Shown: positions 9,016 to 18,484, numbered from the stretch's first letter. The stretch: 64,000 bases of DNA from DSOI01 sp041394885 (GCA_041394885.1 JAWKHI010000012.1:62001-126000), one strand, 5' to 3'. The notes: generated by a model from the sequence alone, not told the origin. Translations and numbers: made by a program.

Positions 9016-10635
9016 ATGAACAGCAATCTTCGTGCGAAGGGGCTAGTGATCCTGGGAGTGATCCTGCTCTGCGCGTACTTCATCTTCGGCATCCCGAAGT
9101 CCAAGGACGAGATCGTTGCGAATTTCCGCGAGAACATCAAGCTCGGCTTGGATTTGCGCGGGGGATCGCACCTGGTGGTGCAGATCCAGATTCAGGACGC
9201 GTTCAAGTCCGAAGCCGACACGGTGATGGAACGGCTGAAGGAAGCGATGGCGAAATCCGGCATTTCGTTCGGTTCGATGGACCGTAACGACCCACAGTCG
9301 CTCGCCGAAGCCGACTCGATTGCGATCACGGTCAAGGGCGTGCCGCTCGACAAGACGGGCCCTTTCCGGACGATCGTGACGGAACAATTTCCGCAGTGGA
9401 ATATAACGGCGCTCAACAGTTCCGATTATCAAATGGGGCTGAAGACATCGGAGGCTCTGGCGCTGCGCAAGGATACGGTGGAGCGGGCGATTCAGACTAT
9501 CGACAAGCGCATCAACGGACTGGGCCTGACCGAGTCGACGGTGCAACAGCGCGGGCGTAGCGACGGCGAAGCCGAGGTGATGATCCAAATGCCGGGCGTC
9601 GACGATCCGGCGCGTGTGAAGCAGATTCTTTCTACCGCGGCGGTGCTCGAAATCGGCGAGGTCCGCGACGGTCCGTTCCCGAGCCTGGATGCGGCGTTGG
9701 GCCGCTTTAACGGAGTGTTGCCGCTCAACAGCAAGCTGGTGCAATCGACCAGCCGGGCGGGCGAGCCGGGCGAATCGTACTACGTGTTGGCGCGCACGCC
9801 GGTGGTGACCGGCCGCGACATCCGGAACGCGCGTGCGTCCAGGGACGAATTCGGGAAGTGGGAAACGGATTTCACGCTGTCGCAGGACGCGGCGAAGCGG
9901 TTCGGCGATTTCACGGAACGGAACGTGGGCAACCGGCTGGCGATTGTACTGGACAACCGTGTACGGTCGGCGCCGACGATCCAGAGTCGCATCGACGACA
10001 ATGGCCGCATCACGGGGGCGTCGAGCGAGCAGGAGGCCGCGGACCTTTCGCTGGTGCTACGCGCGGGGTCTCTGCCGGCGGGCCTGACGTACCTGCAGGA
10101 GACCACGGTGGGGCCGTCGCTGGGGGCCGATTCGATCCGTCAAGGATTCATCGCGGGGCTGGCCGGGCTGATTGCGGTGGTGGTGATCATGCTTATCTAC
10201 TACAAAGCGAGCGGGATCAACGCGACGCTGGCGCTGGTGCTGAACGCTGTGATCCTCATCGCGGCTCTCGGCTACTTTGGCGCGGTGCTGACGCTGCCGG
10301 GCATCGCCGGTGTGATCCTGACGATCGGCATGGCCGTGGACAGCAACGTCTTGATTTTCGAACGCATCCGTGAGGAATTGCGGACGGGCAAAGCGATTCC
10401 GGCCGCTATCGATTCGGGTTTCGGACGGGCGTTTCTGACGATCATCGACACGCACGTGACGACCATCGTGAGTTGCGCGATCCTTTTTCTGTTCGGGTCT
10501 GGCCCGGTGAAGGGCTTCGCGATCACGCTCGTGATCGGTCTGCTCGCTAATCTGTTCACGGCCACCTTCGTTTCGCGAACGATGTTTGAGTGGCAAGTGG
10601 CGCGCAACCCGCGCATGGAGAGTTTGAGTATTTAG
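9016..10635 (+). CDS. secD: Protein translocase subunit SecD
   Basis: A 539-residue inner membrane protein that, with SecF, uses the proton gradient to help pull secreted proteins across. The N-terminal membrane helix is followed by the motif KLGLDLRGGSHLVVQ, a periplasmic P1 domain, and C-terminal helices of the RND type (GFIAGLAGLIAVVVIMLIYY, TIGMAVDSNVLIFERIREE). The ATG has AGGAG four bases upstream. It is part of the tgt-yajC-secD-secF set. Confidence 0.96.
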   Translation: MNSNLRAKGLVILGVILLCAYFIFGIPKSKDEIVANFRENIKLGLDLRGGSHLVVQIQIQDAFKSEADTVMERLKEAMAKSGISFGSMDRNDPQSLAEADSIAITVKGVPLDKTGPFRTIVTEQFPQWNITALNSSDYQMGLKTSEALALRKDTVERAIQTIDKRINGLGLTESTVQQRGRSDGEAEVMIQMPGVDDPARVKQILSTAAVLEIGEVRDGPFPSLDAALGRFNGVLPLNSKLVQSTSRAGEPGESYYVLARTPVVTGRDIRNARASRDEFGKWETDFTLSQDAAKRFGDFTERNVGNRLAIVLDNRVRSAPTIQSRIDDNGRITGASSEQEAADLSLVLRAGSLPAGLTYLQETTVGPSLGADSIRQGFIAGLAGLIAVVVIMLIYYKASGINATLALVLNAVILIAALGYFGAVLTLPGIAGVILTIGMAVDSNVLIFERIREELRTGKAIPAAIDSGFGRAFLTIIDTHVTTIVSCAILFLFGSGPVKGFAITLVIGLLANLFTATFVSRTMFEWQVARNPRMESLSI

Positions 10636-10728
10636 CTATTTTGTGATACGGTTTGTTGATCGCCGTGGGAACAAATTGGGGAACGCCGGTGTCTGAGGGA
10701 ATGTGGGCCGGCCAGTAGTACACACTGC

Positions 10729-11964
10729 ATGGAGATATTCAAAAACACCAACTACGACTTTCTGGGCAAGACGACACCCTTCCTGGCGTTGTCGGCTCTG
10801 CTCACAGTGGCCGGTCTGGCGAGCCTCGTCATGAAAGGCGGTCCGAAGTACGGGATCGACTTCCGGGGCGGTACCGTGACTTACGTCCGTTTCGCGAACG
10901 ATCCCGACGAGGATAGAATTCGAAAAGCCCTCTCGGCAAACATCCAAGGCGAGGTGACGGTGCAACCCATCGTCGGCGCTAACGAAGTGATGATCGGTAC
11001 GGAATTGAAATCGGAGAAGGAACTTGATCAGGCCCGGCAAAAGATGCTGGAGACGTTGGACGCGACCTTTCACCCGGGCGCGGCGAAGCCGGATTTTCAC
11101 CGGATGGGTGTAGACCGATTCGTGGAAACGCTGCGGGATCCGCTGCAGAAGGCGTCGGTGGCGTTGTCGGGTGAAGATCTGCGAAAGCTGGCGGGCGAAG
11201 TGCTGGACTACCGCAACACGCCCCCACGGTCTGGCTTGGTGAGGTCGTTCGACGAGTTGAGCGCGGTGCCGGGCGTGACGCCGGCGATCATCAACGTGAT
11301 GAAACAGGAGATGTCGCTGGCGCCGTTCGTGGTTCGAAATTTCGAGCTGGTAGGCCCGAAGATCGGCGAAGAATTGCGTTGGCAGGCCCTGAAGGCGACG
11401 TTACTTGCTTTGGCGGGAATGCTGATCTACATTGGCTTCCGGTTCGAGTGGGTGTACGGTATCGCGGCGGTGATCGCGGTCTTCCACGACACGATCATCA
11501 CGATCGGCCTGTTTTCGATCTTCAATAAAGAGATTTCGCTCACCGTACTTGCGGCGCTGTTGACGCTGGTGGGCTATTCGATGAACGACACCATCGTGGT
11601 GTTTGACCGGATTCGAGAGAATCTGAAGCTGCTGCGCAAGGAGAAGTTTTCCGACCTCGTGAACCTGAGCATCAACCAGACGTTGAGCCGGACGGTTCTT
11701 ACCAGCGGCTTGACGTTTCTGACAGTGGTCGCGCTGTGGTTGTTCGGCGGACAGGTGCTGAATGGGTTCAGCTTCGCGCTAGTGGTTGGGATTTTGGTTG
11801 GCACGTACTCTTCGATCTTCATCGCGAGCCCTATCCTGATCTACTGGGCCGAGCGTGTGGAAGCGAACAAGCGATCGCCGGTTGCGGTAGCGCCGGCGGT
11901 GAAAGACAATAAACGGGATGCTCCCCGCGGAGCGTCGCCGCGCAAGACGAAGGCGGCGAAGTAG
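10729..11964 (+). CDS. secF: Protein translocase subunit SecF
   Basis: A 411-residue SecD partner. It shows the SecF motif YGIDFRGGT in the first periplasmic segment and the RND-type helices FEWVYGIAAVIAVFHD, then GYSMNDTIVVFDRIREN. It is longer than many SecF proteins because of an extended periplasmic region (residues about 75-200) and a basic C-terminal tail. It sits 93 bases after secD, and no terminator is visible between them. Confidence 0.96.
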   Translation: MEIFKNTNYDFLGKTTPFLALSALLTVAGLASLVMKGGPKYGIDFRGGTVTYVRFANDPDEDRIRKALSANIQGEVTVQPIVGANEVMIGTELKSEKELDQARQKMLETLDATFHPGAAKPDFHRMGVDRFVETLRDPLQKASVALSGEDLRKLAGEVLDYRNTPPRSGLVRSFDELSAVPGVTPAIINVMKQEMSLAPFVVRNFELVGPKIGEELRWQALKATLLALAGMLIYIGFRFEWVYGIAAVIAVFHDTIITIGLFSIFNKEISLTVLAALLTLVGYSMNDTIVVFDRIRENLKLLRKEKFSDLVNLSINQTLSRTVLTSGLTFLTVVALWLFGGQVLNGFSFALVVGILVGTYSSIFIASPILIYWAERVEANKRSPVAVAPAVKDNKRDAPRGASPRKTKAAK

Positions 11965-12041
11965 GCCGCACCCTGTTTTGGAATTGAAAACCTTGGTTTG
12001 AGAGAGAGCCGCCGCGAGGTGGCTGGAAAGGTGATTGCCTC

Positions 12042-12800
12042 ATGTTTGAGCAAAGTCTGATCGATACACCGGGCCAGACACGAAAAGCGACATCGGTGCT
12101 GGTTTCCACGCTGATCCAAATCGGCTTGATTTTCTTCGCGGTCGTCCTGCCGATGATCTATTTCGACACTCTCCCTGGCGTCCAGCTATCGAGCTTCCTT
12201 GTACCGCCCCCTCCGCCTCCTCCGCCTCCCCCACCGCCGGCGCCGATGCCGAAAGTGGTTAAGGTAATCCCGCGGCAGTTCGACGCGGGCAAACTGATGG
12301 CTCCCAAGGAAGTCCCGAAAGAAGTCGCCGTAATCAAAGAGGACGAACTGCCGCCGGCCGTGGTTACCGGTGTGGTGGGCGGTGTAACCGGCGGCGTCCC
12401 TGGTGGCGCGCTCAGCGGTGTGATCGGCGGCATCGTCGGATCGGTTCCGACGGCTGCGCCTCCCCCGCCCCCGCCTCCGAAGGTGGAGAAGCCCAAGCCG
12501 GTCACGCCCCAGCGAATCCGCGTGGGTGGTAACGTGCAGGCTGCGCGGTTGCGGCGCCAACCAAAGCCGTCGTATCCCCCGTTGGCCCGGCAGGCTCGAA
12601 TTCAAGGCGTCGTGCGGTTCACCGCCATCATCGGCAAGGACGGTACGATTCAAAATCTTCAGTTGATCAGTGGCCACCCGCTGCTGGTTCAGTCCGCGCA
12701 AGAAGCAGTGAAACAGTGGGTGTATGAGCCCACGCTCCTCAACAACGAACCTGTTGAGGTGGTGACGCAGATCGACGTGAATTTCACGTTAACGAATTAA
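12042..12800 (+). CDS. tonB: TonB family energy transducer
   Basis: A 252-residue protein. An N-terminal membrane anchor (IGLIFFAVVLPMIYFD) is followed by a polyproline stretch around residues 50-66, a Gly/Val-rich linker, a second proline block, and a C-terminal TonB domain of about 80 residues (KPSYPPLARQARIQGVVRF and QWVYEPTLLNNEPVEV). It carries energy from ExbB/ExbD to outer-membrane receptors. AAAGGTG precedes the ATG. The next genes encode ExbB and two ExbD proteins, so this is a complete TonB motor operon. Confidence 0.92.
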   Translation: MFEQSLIDTPGQTRKATSVLVSTLIQIGLIFFAVVLPMIYFDTLPGVQLSSFLVPPPPPPPPPPPPAPMPKVVKVIPRQFDAGKLMAPKEVPKEVAVIKEDELPPAVVTGVVGGVTGGVPGGALSGVIGGIVGSVPTAAPPPPPPPKVEKPKPVTPQRIRVGGNVQAARLRRQPKPSYPPLARQARIQGVVRFTAIIGKDGTIQNLQLISGHPLLVQSAQEAVKQWVYEPTLLNNEPVEVVTQIDVNFTLTN

Positions 12801-12848
12801 GACCCAGGTCGTGTTTCGTAACTCAATCAACTCGCAGGAGAAACAAAC

Positions 12849-13583
12849 ATGCTTTTGAAAATGCATTTCCTCGCCCTCTTCTTACTTCAGGAAGGCGGCA
12901 TCGCTTTTGACCCGCTGTCGATGTGGAACCAGATGGGATGGATGGCCAAGGCCGTCGTAATCATCCTGTTCATCATGTCGGCATACTCGATCGGCGTGAT
13001 GATCGATCGACTGATGGCCTATTCGGCCGCCCGGAAGCAGTCCCGGTTGTTTGCGCCGGCGGTGGCCGGAGCACTGCGCGAAGGCAAGCTCGACGAAGCA
13101 ATCAAGATCGCCGACCGGTACAAGAAGAGCCACTTGGCGAAGGTTGTGGTGGCCGGTCTGCAGGAGTTCAAGGCCCATCAGCTTTCTTCCGACATTCCGG
13201 GTGAAGAGATCGAAGCCAGCCGCCGTGCTCTCGAGCGCGCCGAAGCGATCGTGCACGCGGAACTGAAGCGCGGCGTTTCCACGCTTGCCACGATCGGCTC
13301 CTCGGCTCCATTCGTGGGTCTGTTCGGCACGGTGGTCGGCATCATCAACGCGTTCAAGGGCATCTCGACGGAGAAGTCGACCGGTCTCGGCGCTGTGGCC
13401 GGCGGTATTTCGGAAGCGCTGGTGGCCACCGCGATCGGGCTGTTCGTGGCTATTCCGGCGGTGTGGATGTTCAACTACTTCACGACGAAGCTGGAATCGT
13501 TCGACGTGGAAATGGGCAACTCGGCGTCGGAACTGTTGGACTACTTCCTGAAGAAGACCCAACAGCGGGCGGCGGCGAAGTAA
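12849..13583 (+). CDS. exbB: MotA/TolQ/ExbB proton channel family protein
   Basis: A 244-residue inner membrane protein with three predicted helices: residues about 30-50 (AVVIILFIMSAYSIGVMID), then a pair near residues 150 and 195. The family block GLFGTVVGIINAFKGI and the glycine-rich loop before ALVATAIGLFVAIPAVW are present. It forms the proton-driven stator with ExbD. AGGAG lies nine bases before the ATG. Two strong hairpins separate it from exbD. Confidence 0.92.
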   Translation: MLLKMHFLALFLLQEGGIAFDPLSMWNQMGWMAKAVVIILFIMSAYSIGVMIDRLMAYSAARKQSRLFAPAVAGALREGKLDEAIKIADRYKKSHLAKVVVAGLQEFKAHQLSSDIPGEEIEASRRALERAEAIVHAELKRGVSTLATIGSSAPFVGLFGTVVGIINAFKGISTEKSTGLGAVAGGISEALVATAIGLFVAIPAVWMFNYFTTKLESFDVEMGNSASELLDYFLKKTQQRAAAK

Positions 13584-13592
13584 GAGCCCCCT

Positions 13593-13621
13593 GGGGACCG
13601 GCGAATGGTCCCCGCTTGTTT
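13593..13621 (+). terminator. Hairpin after exbB, possible attenuating terminator
   Basis: A perfect 7-bp GC stem (GGGGACC at 13593-13599 with GGTCCCC at 13607-13613, loop of 7) followed by GCTTGTTT. The T run is short, so termination may be partial, which could lower exbD relative to exbB expression. Its role is inference. Confidence 0.45.
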
Positions 13622-13647
13622 GGCGATTCCCGCGAGTTGACCGGACC

Positions 13648-13678
13648 GGACGGCGCCCGGATTGTTAGGGCGCCGTCC
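13648..13678 (+). other. Strong 11-bp hairpin in the exbB-exbD spacer
   Basis: GGACGGCGCCC at 13648-13658 pairs perfectly with GGGCGCCGTCC at 13668-13678 around a 9-base loop. There is no T run after it, so it is more likely an mRNA processing or stability element than a terminator. Confidence 0.5.
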
Positions 13679-13730
13679 AGGAGCCGGACCCGTCAAGGGA
13701 GTGGCGTAAGGCAAGGAGAAACACGGAAAA

Positions 13731-14165
13731 ATGAACAAGCAAAAAGCCCCCGACGTAGTGGCCGACATCAACGTGACGCCGATGGTGGACGTGATGCTGG
13801 TGATGCTCATCATCTTCATGGTGATCACGCCCATGTTGACGAAAGGCGTCCCGGTGGATTTGGTGAAAACAAAGAATCCGATCGCGATGGCAGACGCCGA
13901 CAAAGACGACGCCATCCTGGTCGCTGTGGCGCGCGACGGTGCAGTTTTTCTTGGCAGCACGAAGATGACTGCCGATGCGCTGCCGGGCAAGGTGAAAGAC
14001 ATGCTCTCCAGCCGGTTGAGCAAGATGGCCTTCCTGAAGGCAGATTCCCGCGCCCGCTATGAACGGGTTGTGGAAGTAGTGGACAACTTGCGGGCCGCCG
14101 GCGTGGACCAGCTGGGCATGCTCACCGAGAGCATCGATAAGCAGGTTGGCGCGCCGCAGCAATAA
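13731..14165 (+). CDS. exbD: ExbD/TolR family protein (first copy)
   Basis: A 144-residue biopolymer transport protein. It has a short cytoplasmic N-terminus with DINVTPMVDVMLVML, where the Asp in the membrane segment is the conserved proton-carrying residue, followed by a periplasmic domain. AAGGAG lies upstream of the ATG. A second ExbD gene follows after 41 bases. Paired ExbD copies behind one ExbB are common in Bacteroidota and Acidobacteriota and may form heterodimers. Confidence 0.9.
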   Translation: MNKQKAPDVVADINVTPMVDVMLVMLIIFMVITPMLTKGVPVDLVKTKNPIAMADADKDDAILVAVARDGAVFLGSTKMTADALPGKVKDMLSSRLSKMAFLKADSRARYERVVEVVDNLRAAGVDQLGMLTESIDKQVGAPQQ

Positions 14166-14206
14166 GAGCGGACCGGTAGAAATCGTTTCACGAAGGAGAT
14201 CGACCT

Positions 14207-14632
14207 ATGTCAATGGCAGTTGGCGGTGGGAAGGGCGGACCCCAAGCCGATATCAACATGACGCCCCTGATCGACGTGCTGCTGGTGCTGCTGATTATCT
14301 TCATGGTCATCACGCCGCTGACACCGAAGGGCCTGGAATCCCTGGTGCCGCAACCGGCGCCACCCAACCAGGCGCCGGAATCGAACATCCGCACGGTGGT
14401 GATTGTGATCAACCGCGACCGGTCGATCCAGATCAACCAGGAGCCGACCGAAGAAGCGAAGCTTCAGGAGCGGCTGGAAGAAATTTTCAAGACGCGCGCG
14501 GAGCGAGTGGTGTTTGTGAAGGGCGATCCCGACCTGGAATATCAGTATGTGGCGCGCGCGATCGATGCGGCCAAGGGAGCCGGCATCGATAAAGTCGGAT
14601 TGATGACACCGAAGATGGAAGAAGGCCAGTAG
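14207..14632 (+). CDS. exbD: ExbD/TolR family protein (second copy)
   Basis: A 141-residue paralogue of the preceding gene with the same membrane signature (DINMTPLIDVLLVLLIIF) and a periplasmic domain containing VVIVINRDRSIQIN. AAGGAG precedes the ATG with a nine-base gap. The two copies are only moderately alike, so this is not a recent duplication. It is followed 15 bases later by a TPR lipoprotein gene. Confidence 0.9.
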   Translation: MSMAVGGGKGGPQADINMTPLIDVLLVLLIIFMVITPLTPKGLESLVPQPAPPNQAPESNIRTVVIVINRDRSIQINQEPTEEAKLQERLEEIFKTRAERVVFVKGDPDLEYQYVARAIDAAKGAGIDKVGLMTPKMEEGQ

Positions 14633-14647
14633 AAGGAGGCGCAATCG

Positions 14648-15472
14648 ATGAACAGCCTGAAGACGCACAAAAGCACTCTGTACCTTGCCGCCGGCGCATC
14701 GTTGGCGCTCCTGATCGGTTCGACCGGCTGCGCACCGCTCAAGGCGCGCGATCAACTGAATCAGGGTGTGCGGGCATTCAAGGTCGCCAAGTACGCCGAG
14801 GCAGTGGAGCACTTCCGGACCGCCACCGAACTCGACCCGAAGTTGCCGGCGGCGCGTTTGTACCTCGCCACAGCGTACTACAGCCAGTACATACCGGGCG
14901 CCGAATCGCCGGAGAACATGGAACTGGCCAAGAACGCCTACGAGGAATACTTGAAAGTGCTCGAACAGGAACCGGGCAATGAACTCGCCCTGGCATCCAT
15001 CGCGTCGCTCTACTTCCACCAGAAGAAATGGCCCGAAGCCGAGGAGTGGTACGGCAAGCTGATCGCCGCCAACCCGAACAATAAGGAAGGCCTCTACACG
15101 ATGGGCGTCATCGCCTGGACGAAGAGCTTCCAGAAGCGGATGGAAGCGCGCGCCAAGCTCGGCATGAAGCCGGAGGATCCCGGCCCTCTGAAGGATAAGA
15201 AGATCCGCGAGCCGCTGGCCGCTGAGTTGATGCCGATCATCAATAAGGGGATCGAAAACCTGGAGAAGGCGCTGCAAGTCGACAATGAGTACGACGACTC
15301 CATGGCGTACATGAACCTGCTTTTGCGCGAGCGGGCGGACCTGCAGGACTCGCCCGAAGCCTACAAGAAGGATATTGAGACCGCGGACGGCTGGGTTTCC
15401 AAAACCATGGACACCAAAAAGATCAAGCTGGAACGCAGCGCCAAGACAACCGGAGGAATCGTTCAGGAATAG
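14648..15472 (+). CDS. TPR-repeat lipoprotein of the TonB operon
   Basis: A 274-residue protein with a signal sequence ending in a lipobox-like STGC (Cys28). TPR-type helical repeats start at NQGVRAFKVAKYAEAVEHF and continue to about residue 150. The Cys suggests lipid anchoring in the periplasm. It closes the tonB-exbB-exbD-exbD run and is followed by a terminator, so it probably works with this motor, for example in complex assembly; that role is inference. AAGGAGG lies upstream of the ATG. Confidence 0.8.
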   Translation: MNSLKTHKSTLYLAAGASLALLIGSTGCAPLKARDQLNQGVRAFKVAKYAEAVEHFRTATELDPKLPAARLYLATAYYSQYIPGAESPENMELAKNAYEEYLKVLEQEPGNELALASIASLYFHQKKWPEAEEWYGKLIAANPNNKEGLYTMGVIAWTKSFQKRMEARAKLGMKPEDPGPLKDKKIREPLAAELMPIINKGIENLEKALQVDNEYDDSMAYMNLLLRERADLQDSPEAYKKDIETADGWVSKTMDTKKIKLERSAKTTGGIVQE

Positions 15473-15506
15473 CAGCGCGTTCCGCCGCCCCTCTTTCGAA
15501 CTCGAT

Positions 15507-15540
15507 AGCCGGACAGGGTAATCCTGTCCGGCTTCGTTTT
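15507..15540 (+). terminator. Rho-independent terminator of the TonB operon
   Basis: A perfect 11-bp stem (AGCCGGACAGG at 15507-15517 with CCTGTCCGGCT at 15523-15533, loop GTAAT) followed by TCGTTTT. It lies 35 bases past the TPR lipoprotein stop and before the rel start. Confidence 0.88.
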
Positions 15541-15581
15541 GGTACTGTCGTGTGCGGGCAGGGATGCTACAGTGGGGAAAT

Positions 15582-17768
15582 ATGTCCGTCTCCGCCGACG
15601 ACATTCCTGTCGCCGAAAACCTTTACCTGGAACTCGAGGCCAAGGTGCGGCAGTTGCGGCCCACCGACGACACGACACCTCTCCGGCAAGCCTACGAGTA
15701 CGCAGCCGAAAAACACGCCGGCCAGACCCGCGACAACGGGGAGCCGTACATCACGCATCCCCTTTCGGTTGCGCTTATCCTCGCCGAGATCAACATGGAC
15801 ACCGCCGGGCTGCAGACGGCGATCCTGCATGACACCATCGAGGACACGGGCACGCACCTGGATGAGGTGCGGAAACTGTTCGGGACCGACGTGGCGCATT
15901 GTGTGGATGGCGTCACCAAGCTGAGCAAGGTCCACATGTATTCGCGCGAGGACCGGCAAGCTGAGAGCGTACGGAAGATGCTGCTGGCGATGGTGGGCGA
16001 TATCCGGGTGATCCTGGTGAAGCTGGCGGACCGCCTCCACAACATGCGAACGCTCGCCGTGCTGCCGCGCGAACGGCAGCAGCGGATTGCGCAGGAAACA
16101 CTCGAACTGTACGCCCCGATCGCGCACCGGCTGGGTATGGGAAAGATCCGCGGCGAACTGGAGGATCTGGCCTTTCAATACGCCGAGCCGGAGGCATTTG
16201 CGGACCTCTCGCGGCAAATCGAAAGCAAACGGCTGGCGAGCGTCGAGTCACTCAGCGAGATGCGGCAGACGGTGGAGCTGAAGCTTTCGCGGGAAGGGAT
16301 TCCGGCGCGCGTGGAAGGGCGGGTGAAGCGCGTCTATTCGGTGTATCAGAAGCTGAAGCGTCAGAAGATCTCTCTGGAGCAGGTCTACGACATCATGGGC
16401 CTCCGGATCGTGACGGACTCGGTGAAGAACTGCTACGCCGCACTGGGTGTGATCCACAACGAATGGCATCCGATACCGGGACGCATCAAGGATTTCATCG
16501 CGATCCCCCGTCCGAACCTCTATCAATCTCTCCATACGTCGGTGATCGGGCCCGGCGGTCTGTCGTTCGAAATACAGATCCGCACCGAGGAGATGCATCG
16601 CATCGCGGAGGAGGGCATCGCGGCGCACTGGAAATATAAGGAAGGCCGGAAAGAGGGTCGGGCCGAAGACGACCAGCGGATGGCGTGGCTGCGGCAATTG
16701 GTGGAATGGCAGCGCGAGATGCGGGATCCCGGCGAGTTCATGTCCACGTTCAAGGTGGACCTGTATCAGGAGGAGGTCTACTGCTTCACTCCCCGCGGAC
16801 GTGTGATCATGCTGCCGCGGGACTCCTCGCCGATCGACTTCGCGTATGCTATTCACACCGACATTGGACACGCCTGTGTCGGCGCCAAGGTGAACGGGCG
16901 CATCGTGCCGTTGCGCGCTCAACTTCGCAACGGTGACGTGGTGGAGATCCTCACGCAAGCCAGTCACATGCCGTCCAAGGACTGGTTGGCGTTGGTGAAG
17001 ACATCGCGCGCGCGCAACAAGATCCGTCAGGTGGTGAAGGCCACCGAGCGCGAACGGGCGGTCGAGATCGGGCAGAAGTCATTGGAGCGGGAAGCGCGGC
17101 GGCTTTCGGTGCCGTTGTCGCGGGTTGCGCGGGCGGACCTCGAAAAGGCCGCTGCCGACAACGGGTTCAGCAAGATCGAAGACCTGCACGCGGCGCTCGG
17201 GTACGGCAAGCTTACGGCGCGATCCATTCTGCAGCGATTCCTTCCGGAGCCTGCGGCGGGCGAACTGGCCCCGAACGTCCCGGCGTCGCCGCCGGTTCCC
17301 GCGGTGGATGGCGAGGACTTGGTTCTCCGCGTGAAGGGCGTGGACGATCTTCTGGTTTACCGGGCCAAATGCTGCAATCCGATTCGGGGGGAACCCATCG
17401 TCGGCTACATCACGCGTGGAAAGGGCGTCGCGGTGCATGCCACCTCCTGTCACAACGTGAACAATCTGCTCTACGAGGCAGAGCGCCGCATCGACGTCGA
17501 ATGGGCTCGCAGTGCCCATGAGCCATTCCAGGTGCAGTTGAATATTTACTCCGAGGACCGTCCTGGGATTCTGAACCAGTTGACCTTGATCCTCACGCAC
17601 GAGAATTCGAATATCCGGAGTTTGGAAGCCCGGTCCGATCATAAACGCGGCGTGGATACCGCGGTGGTGGAAATGTCTGTGGAGATCCACGACAAGAAAC
17701 AGCTCGAAAGAATCATCGGGTCCATGCGGCGCATCTCCGGAGTAAGGGATGTTGAACGTATTGTCTGA
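15582..17768 (+). CDS. rel: Bifunctional (p)ppGpp synthetase/hydrolase (RelA/SpoT)
   Basis: Makes and degrades the stringent-response alarmone. The 728-residue length and domain order are standard: an HD hydrolase domain (THPLSVALILAE, then AILHDTIEDT), a synthetase domain (GRIKDFIAIPRPNLYQSLH and FEIQIRTEEMH), a TGS domain (VYCFTPRGRVIMLPRDSSP), a zinc-finger-like region and a C-terminal ACT domain (NIYSEDRPGILNQL). Both active domains look intact, so this is the bifunctional type. The ATG at 15582 is preceded by GGGGAA; the frame is open 10 codons further up without a better start. Its 3' end overlaps the next gene. Confidence 0.95.
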   Translation: MSVSADDIPVAENLYLELEAKVRQLRPTDDTTPLRQAYEYAAEKHAGQTRDNGEPYITHPLSVALILAEINMDTAGLQTAILHDTIEDTGTHLDEVRKLFGTDVAHCVDGVTKLSKVHMYSREDRQAESVRKMLLAMVGDIRVILVKLADRLHNMRTLAVLPRERQQRIAQETLELYAPIAHRLGMGKIRGELEDLAFQYAEPEAFADLSRQIESKRLASVESLSEMRQTVELKLSREGIPARVEGRVKRVYSVYQKLKRQKISLEQVYDIMGLRIVTDSVKNCYAALGVIHNEWHPIPGRIKDFIAIPRPNLYQSLHTSVIGPGGLSFEIQIRTEEMHRIAEEGIAAHWKYKEGRKEGRAEDDQRMAWLRQLVEWQREMRDPGEFMSTFKVDLYQEEVYCFTPRGRVIMLPRDSSPIDFAYAIHTDIGHACVGAKVNGRIVPLRAQLRNGDVVEILTQASHMPSKDWLALVKTSRARNKIRQVVKATERERAVEIGQKSLEREARRLSVPLSRVARADLEKAAADNGFSKIEDLHAALGYGKLTARSILQRFLPEPAAGELAPNVPASPPVPAVDGEDLVLRVKGVDDLLVYRAKCCNPIRGEPIVGYITRGKGVAVHATSCHNVNNLLYEAERRIDVEWARSAHEPFQVQLNIYSEDRPGILNQLTLILTHENSNIRSLEARSDHKRGVDTAVVEMSVEIHDKKQLERIIGSMRRISGVRDVERIV

Positions 17769-18108
17769 ACCGGAACACATTGCCGTCTCGAAGTCCAAGG
17801 GCATCAAGATCGATTGGAAAGACGGCCACGCAAGCGACTATGGGCTGGGCTATCTGCGCGACGAATGCCCTTGCGCCACCTGTACGGGAGCACATGGCTC
17901 AGAGCCCCAGCGGACCAGCTATTCCAAGCCTGATGCATCTCCGTTCCCGATGTTCAAGCCTGCGCTACGGATCGCCTCGATCGATGCGGTTGGCAACTAT
18001 GCGGTGCGGATCGTGTGGAGCGACGGCCATTCCACGGGCATCTATTCGTGGGAGCACTTCCGGCGCATCTGTCCGTGCGCGGTATGCACGGTGGAGCGCG
18101 ATCGTTGA
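17749..18108 (+). CDS. DUF971 family protein
   Basis: A 119-residue protein of the DUF971 (gamma-butyrobetaine hydroxylase N-terminal-like) family. It shows the repeated pattern of a basic beta strand then GYLRDECPCATCTGAH and, later, EHFRRICPCAVC, giving two Cys-x-x-Cys pairs consistent with a bound metal. These proteins are often linked with Fe-S scaffold proteins such as Mrp; the biochemical role is not settled. The start overlaps the rel coding sequence by 20 bases, suggesting translational coupling. Confidence 0.85.
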   Translation: MLNVLSEPEHIAVSKSKGIKIDWKDGHASDYGLGYLRDECPCATCTGAHGSEPQRTSYSKPDASPFPMFKPALRIASIDAVGNYAVRIVWSDGHSTGIYSWEHFRRICPCAVCTVERDR

Positions 18109-18449
18109 CGTTCAAAAAGCTGTTCCTGATGGCGATGGGCGTTTCCGCCTGGTCGACCGACATCACCGGCACGTGGATGTTGAAGGGCTCCGGAATCGAC
18201 GGCGCGAAGCTACGGTTGTCTCAATCGGGAGAACGGCTCACGGGCGAGTGGATCACGGGATCGGGAGAGACGCCGCTTGCGGGGATGGTGCAGACCGATA
18301 GCGTGGAGTTTCGCTTCCCTCTCGAACGCGCCGGAGGGCCCGTGGAGGCGTGGTTCGAGGGGACGATCGAGGGGCAGAATTCGATGGAAGGGACGTTTCG
18401 AATGGGACCGTCGCGTCCGGTGTCCTGGAAGGCGAAGCGGTGCAAATAG
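18105..18449 (+). CDS. Small secreted protein of unknown function
   Basis: About 114 residues from a TTG at 18105 that overlaps the previous stop as TTGA; ATG 18129 is an alternative. The N-terminus (FKKLFLMAMGVSAWS) looks like a short signal peptide. The remainder has alternating beta pattern with ITGTWML, LTGEWI and MEGTF blocks, as in small lipocalin-like or beta-barrel domains of the type that start with a Gly-x-Trp motif. I do not recognise a named family. Confidence 0.6.
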   Translation: MTFKKLFLMAMGVSAWSTDITGTWMLKGSGIDGAKLRLSQSGERLTGEWITGSGETPLAGMVQTDSVEFRFPLERAGGPVEAWFEGTIEGQNSMEGTFRMGPSRPVSWKAKRCK

Positions 18450-18484
18450 CGTCGGCCGATGGTGTGTTAAACTAACGAAAGTGC

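Noticed and set aside
12206..12250. CCT/CCG-rich run in tonB as a microsatellite or assembly artefact
   Set aside because: It encodes the polyproline linker expected in TonB proteins and the frame is intact.
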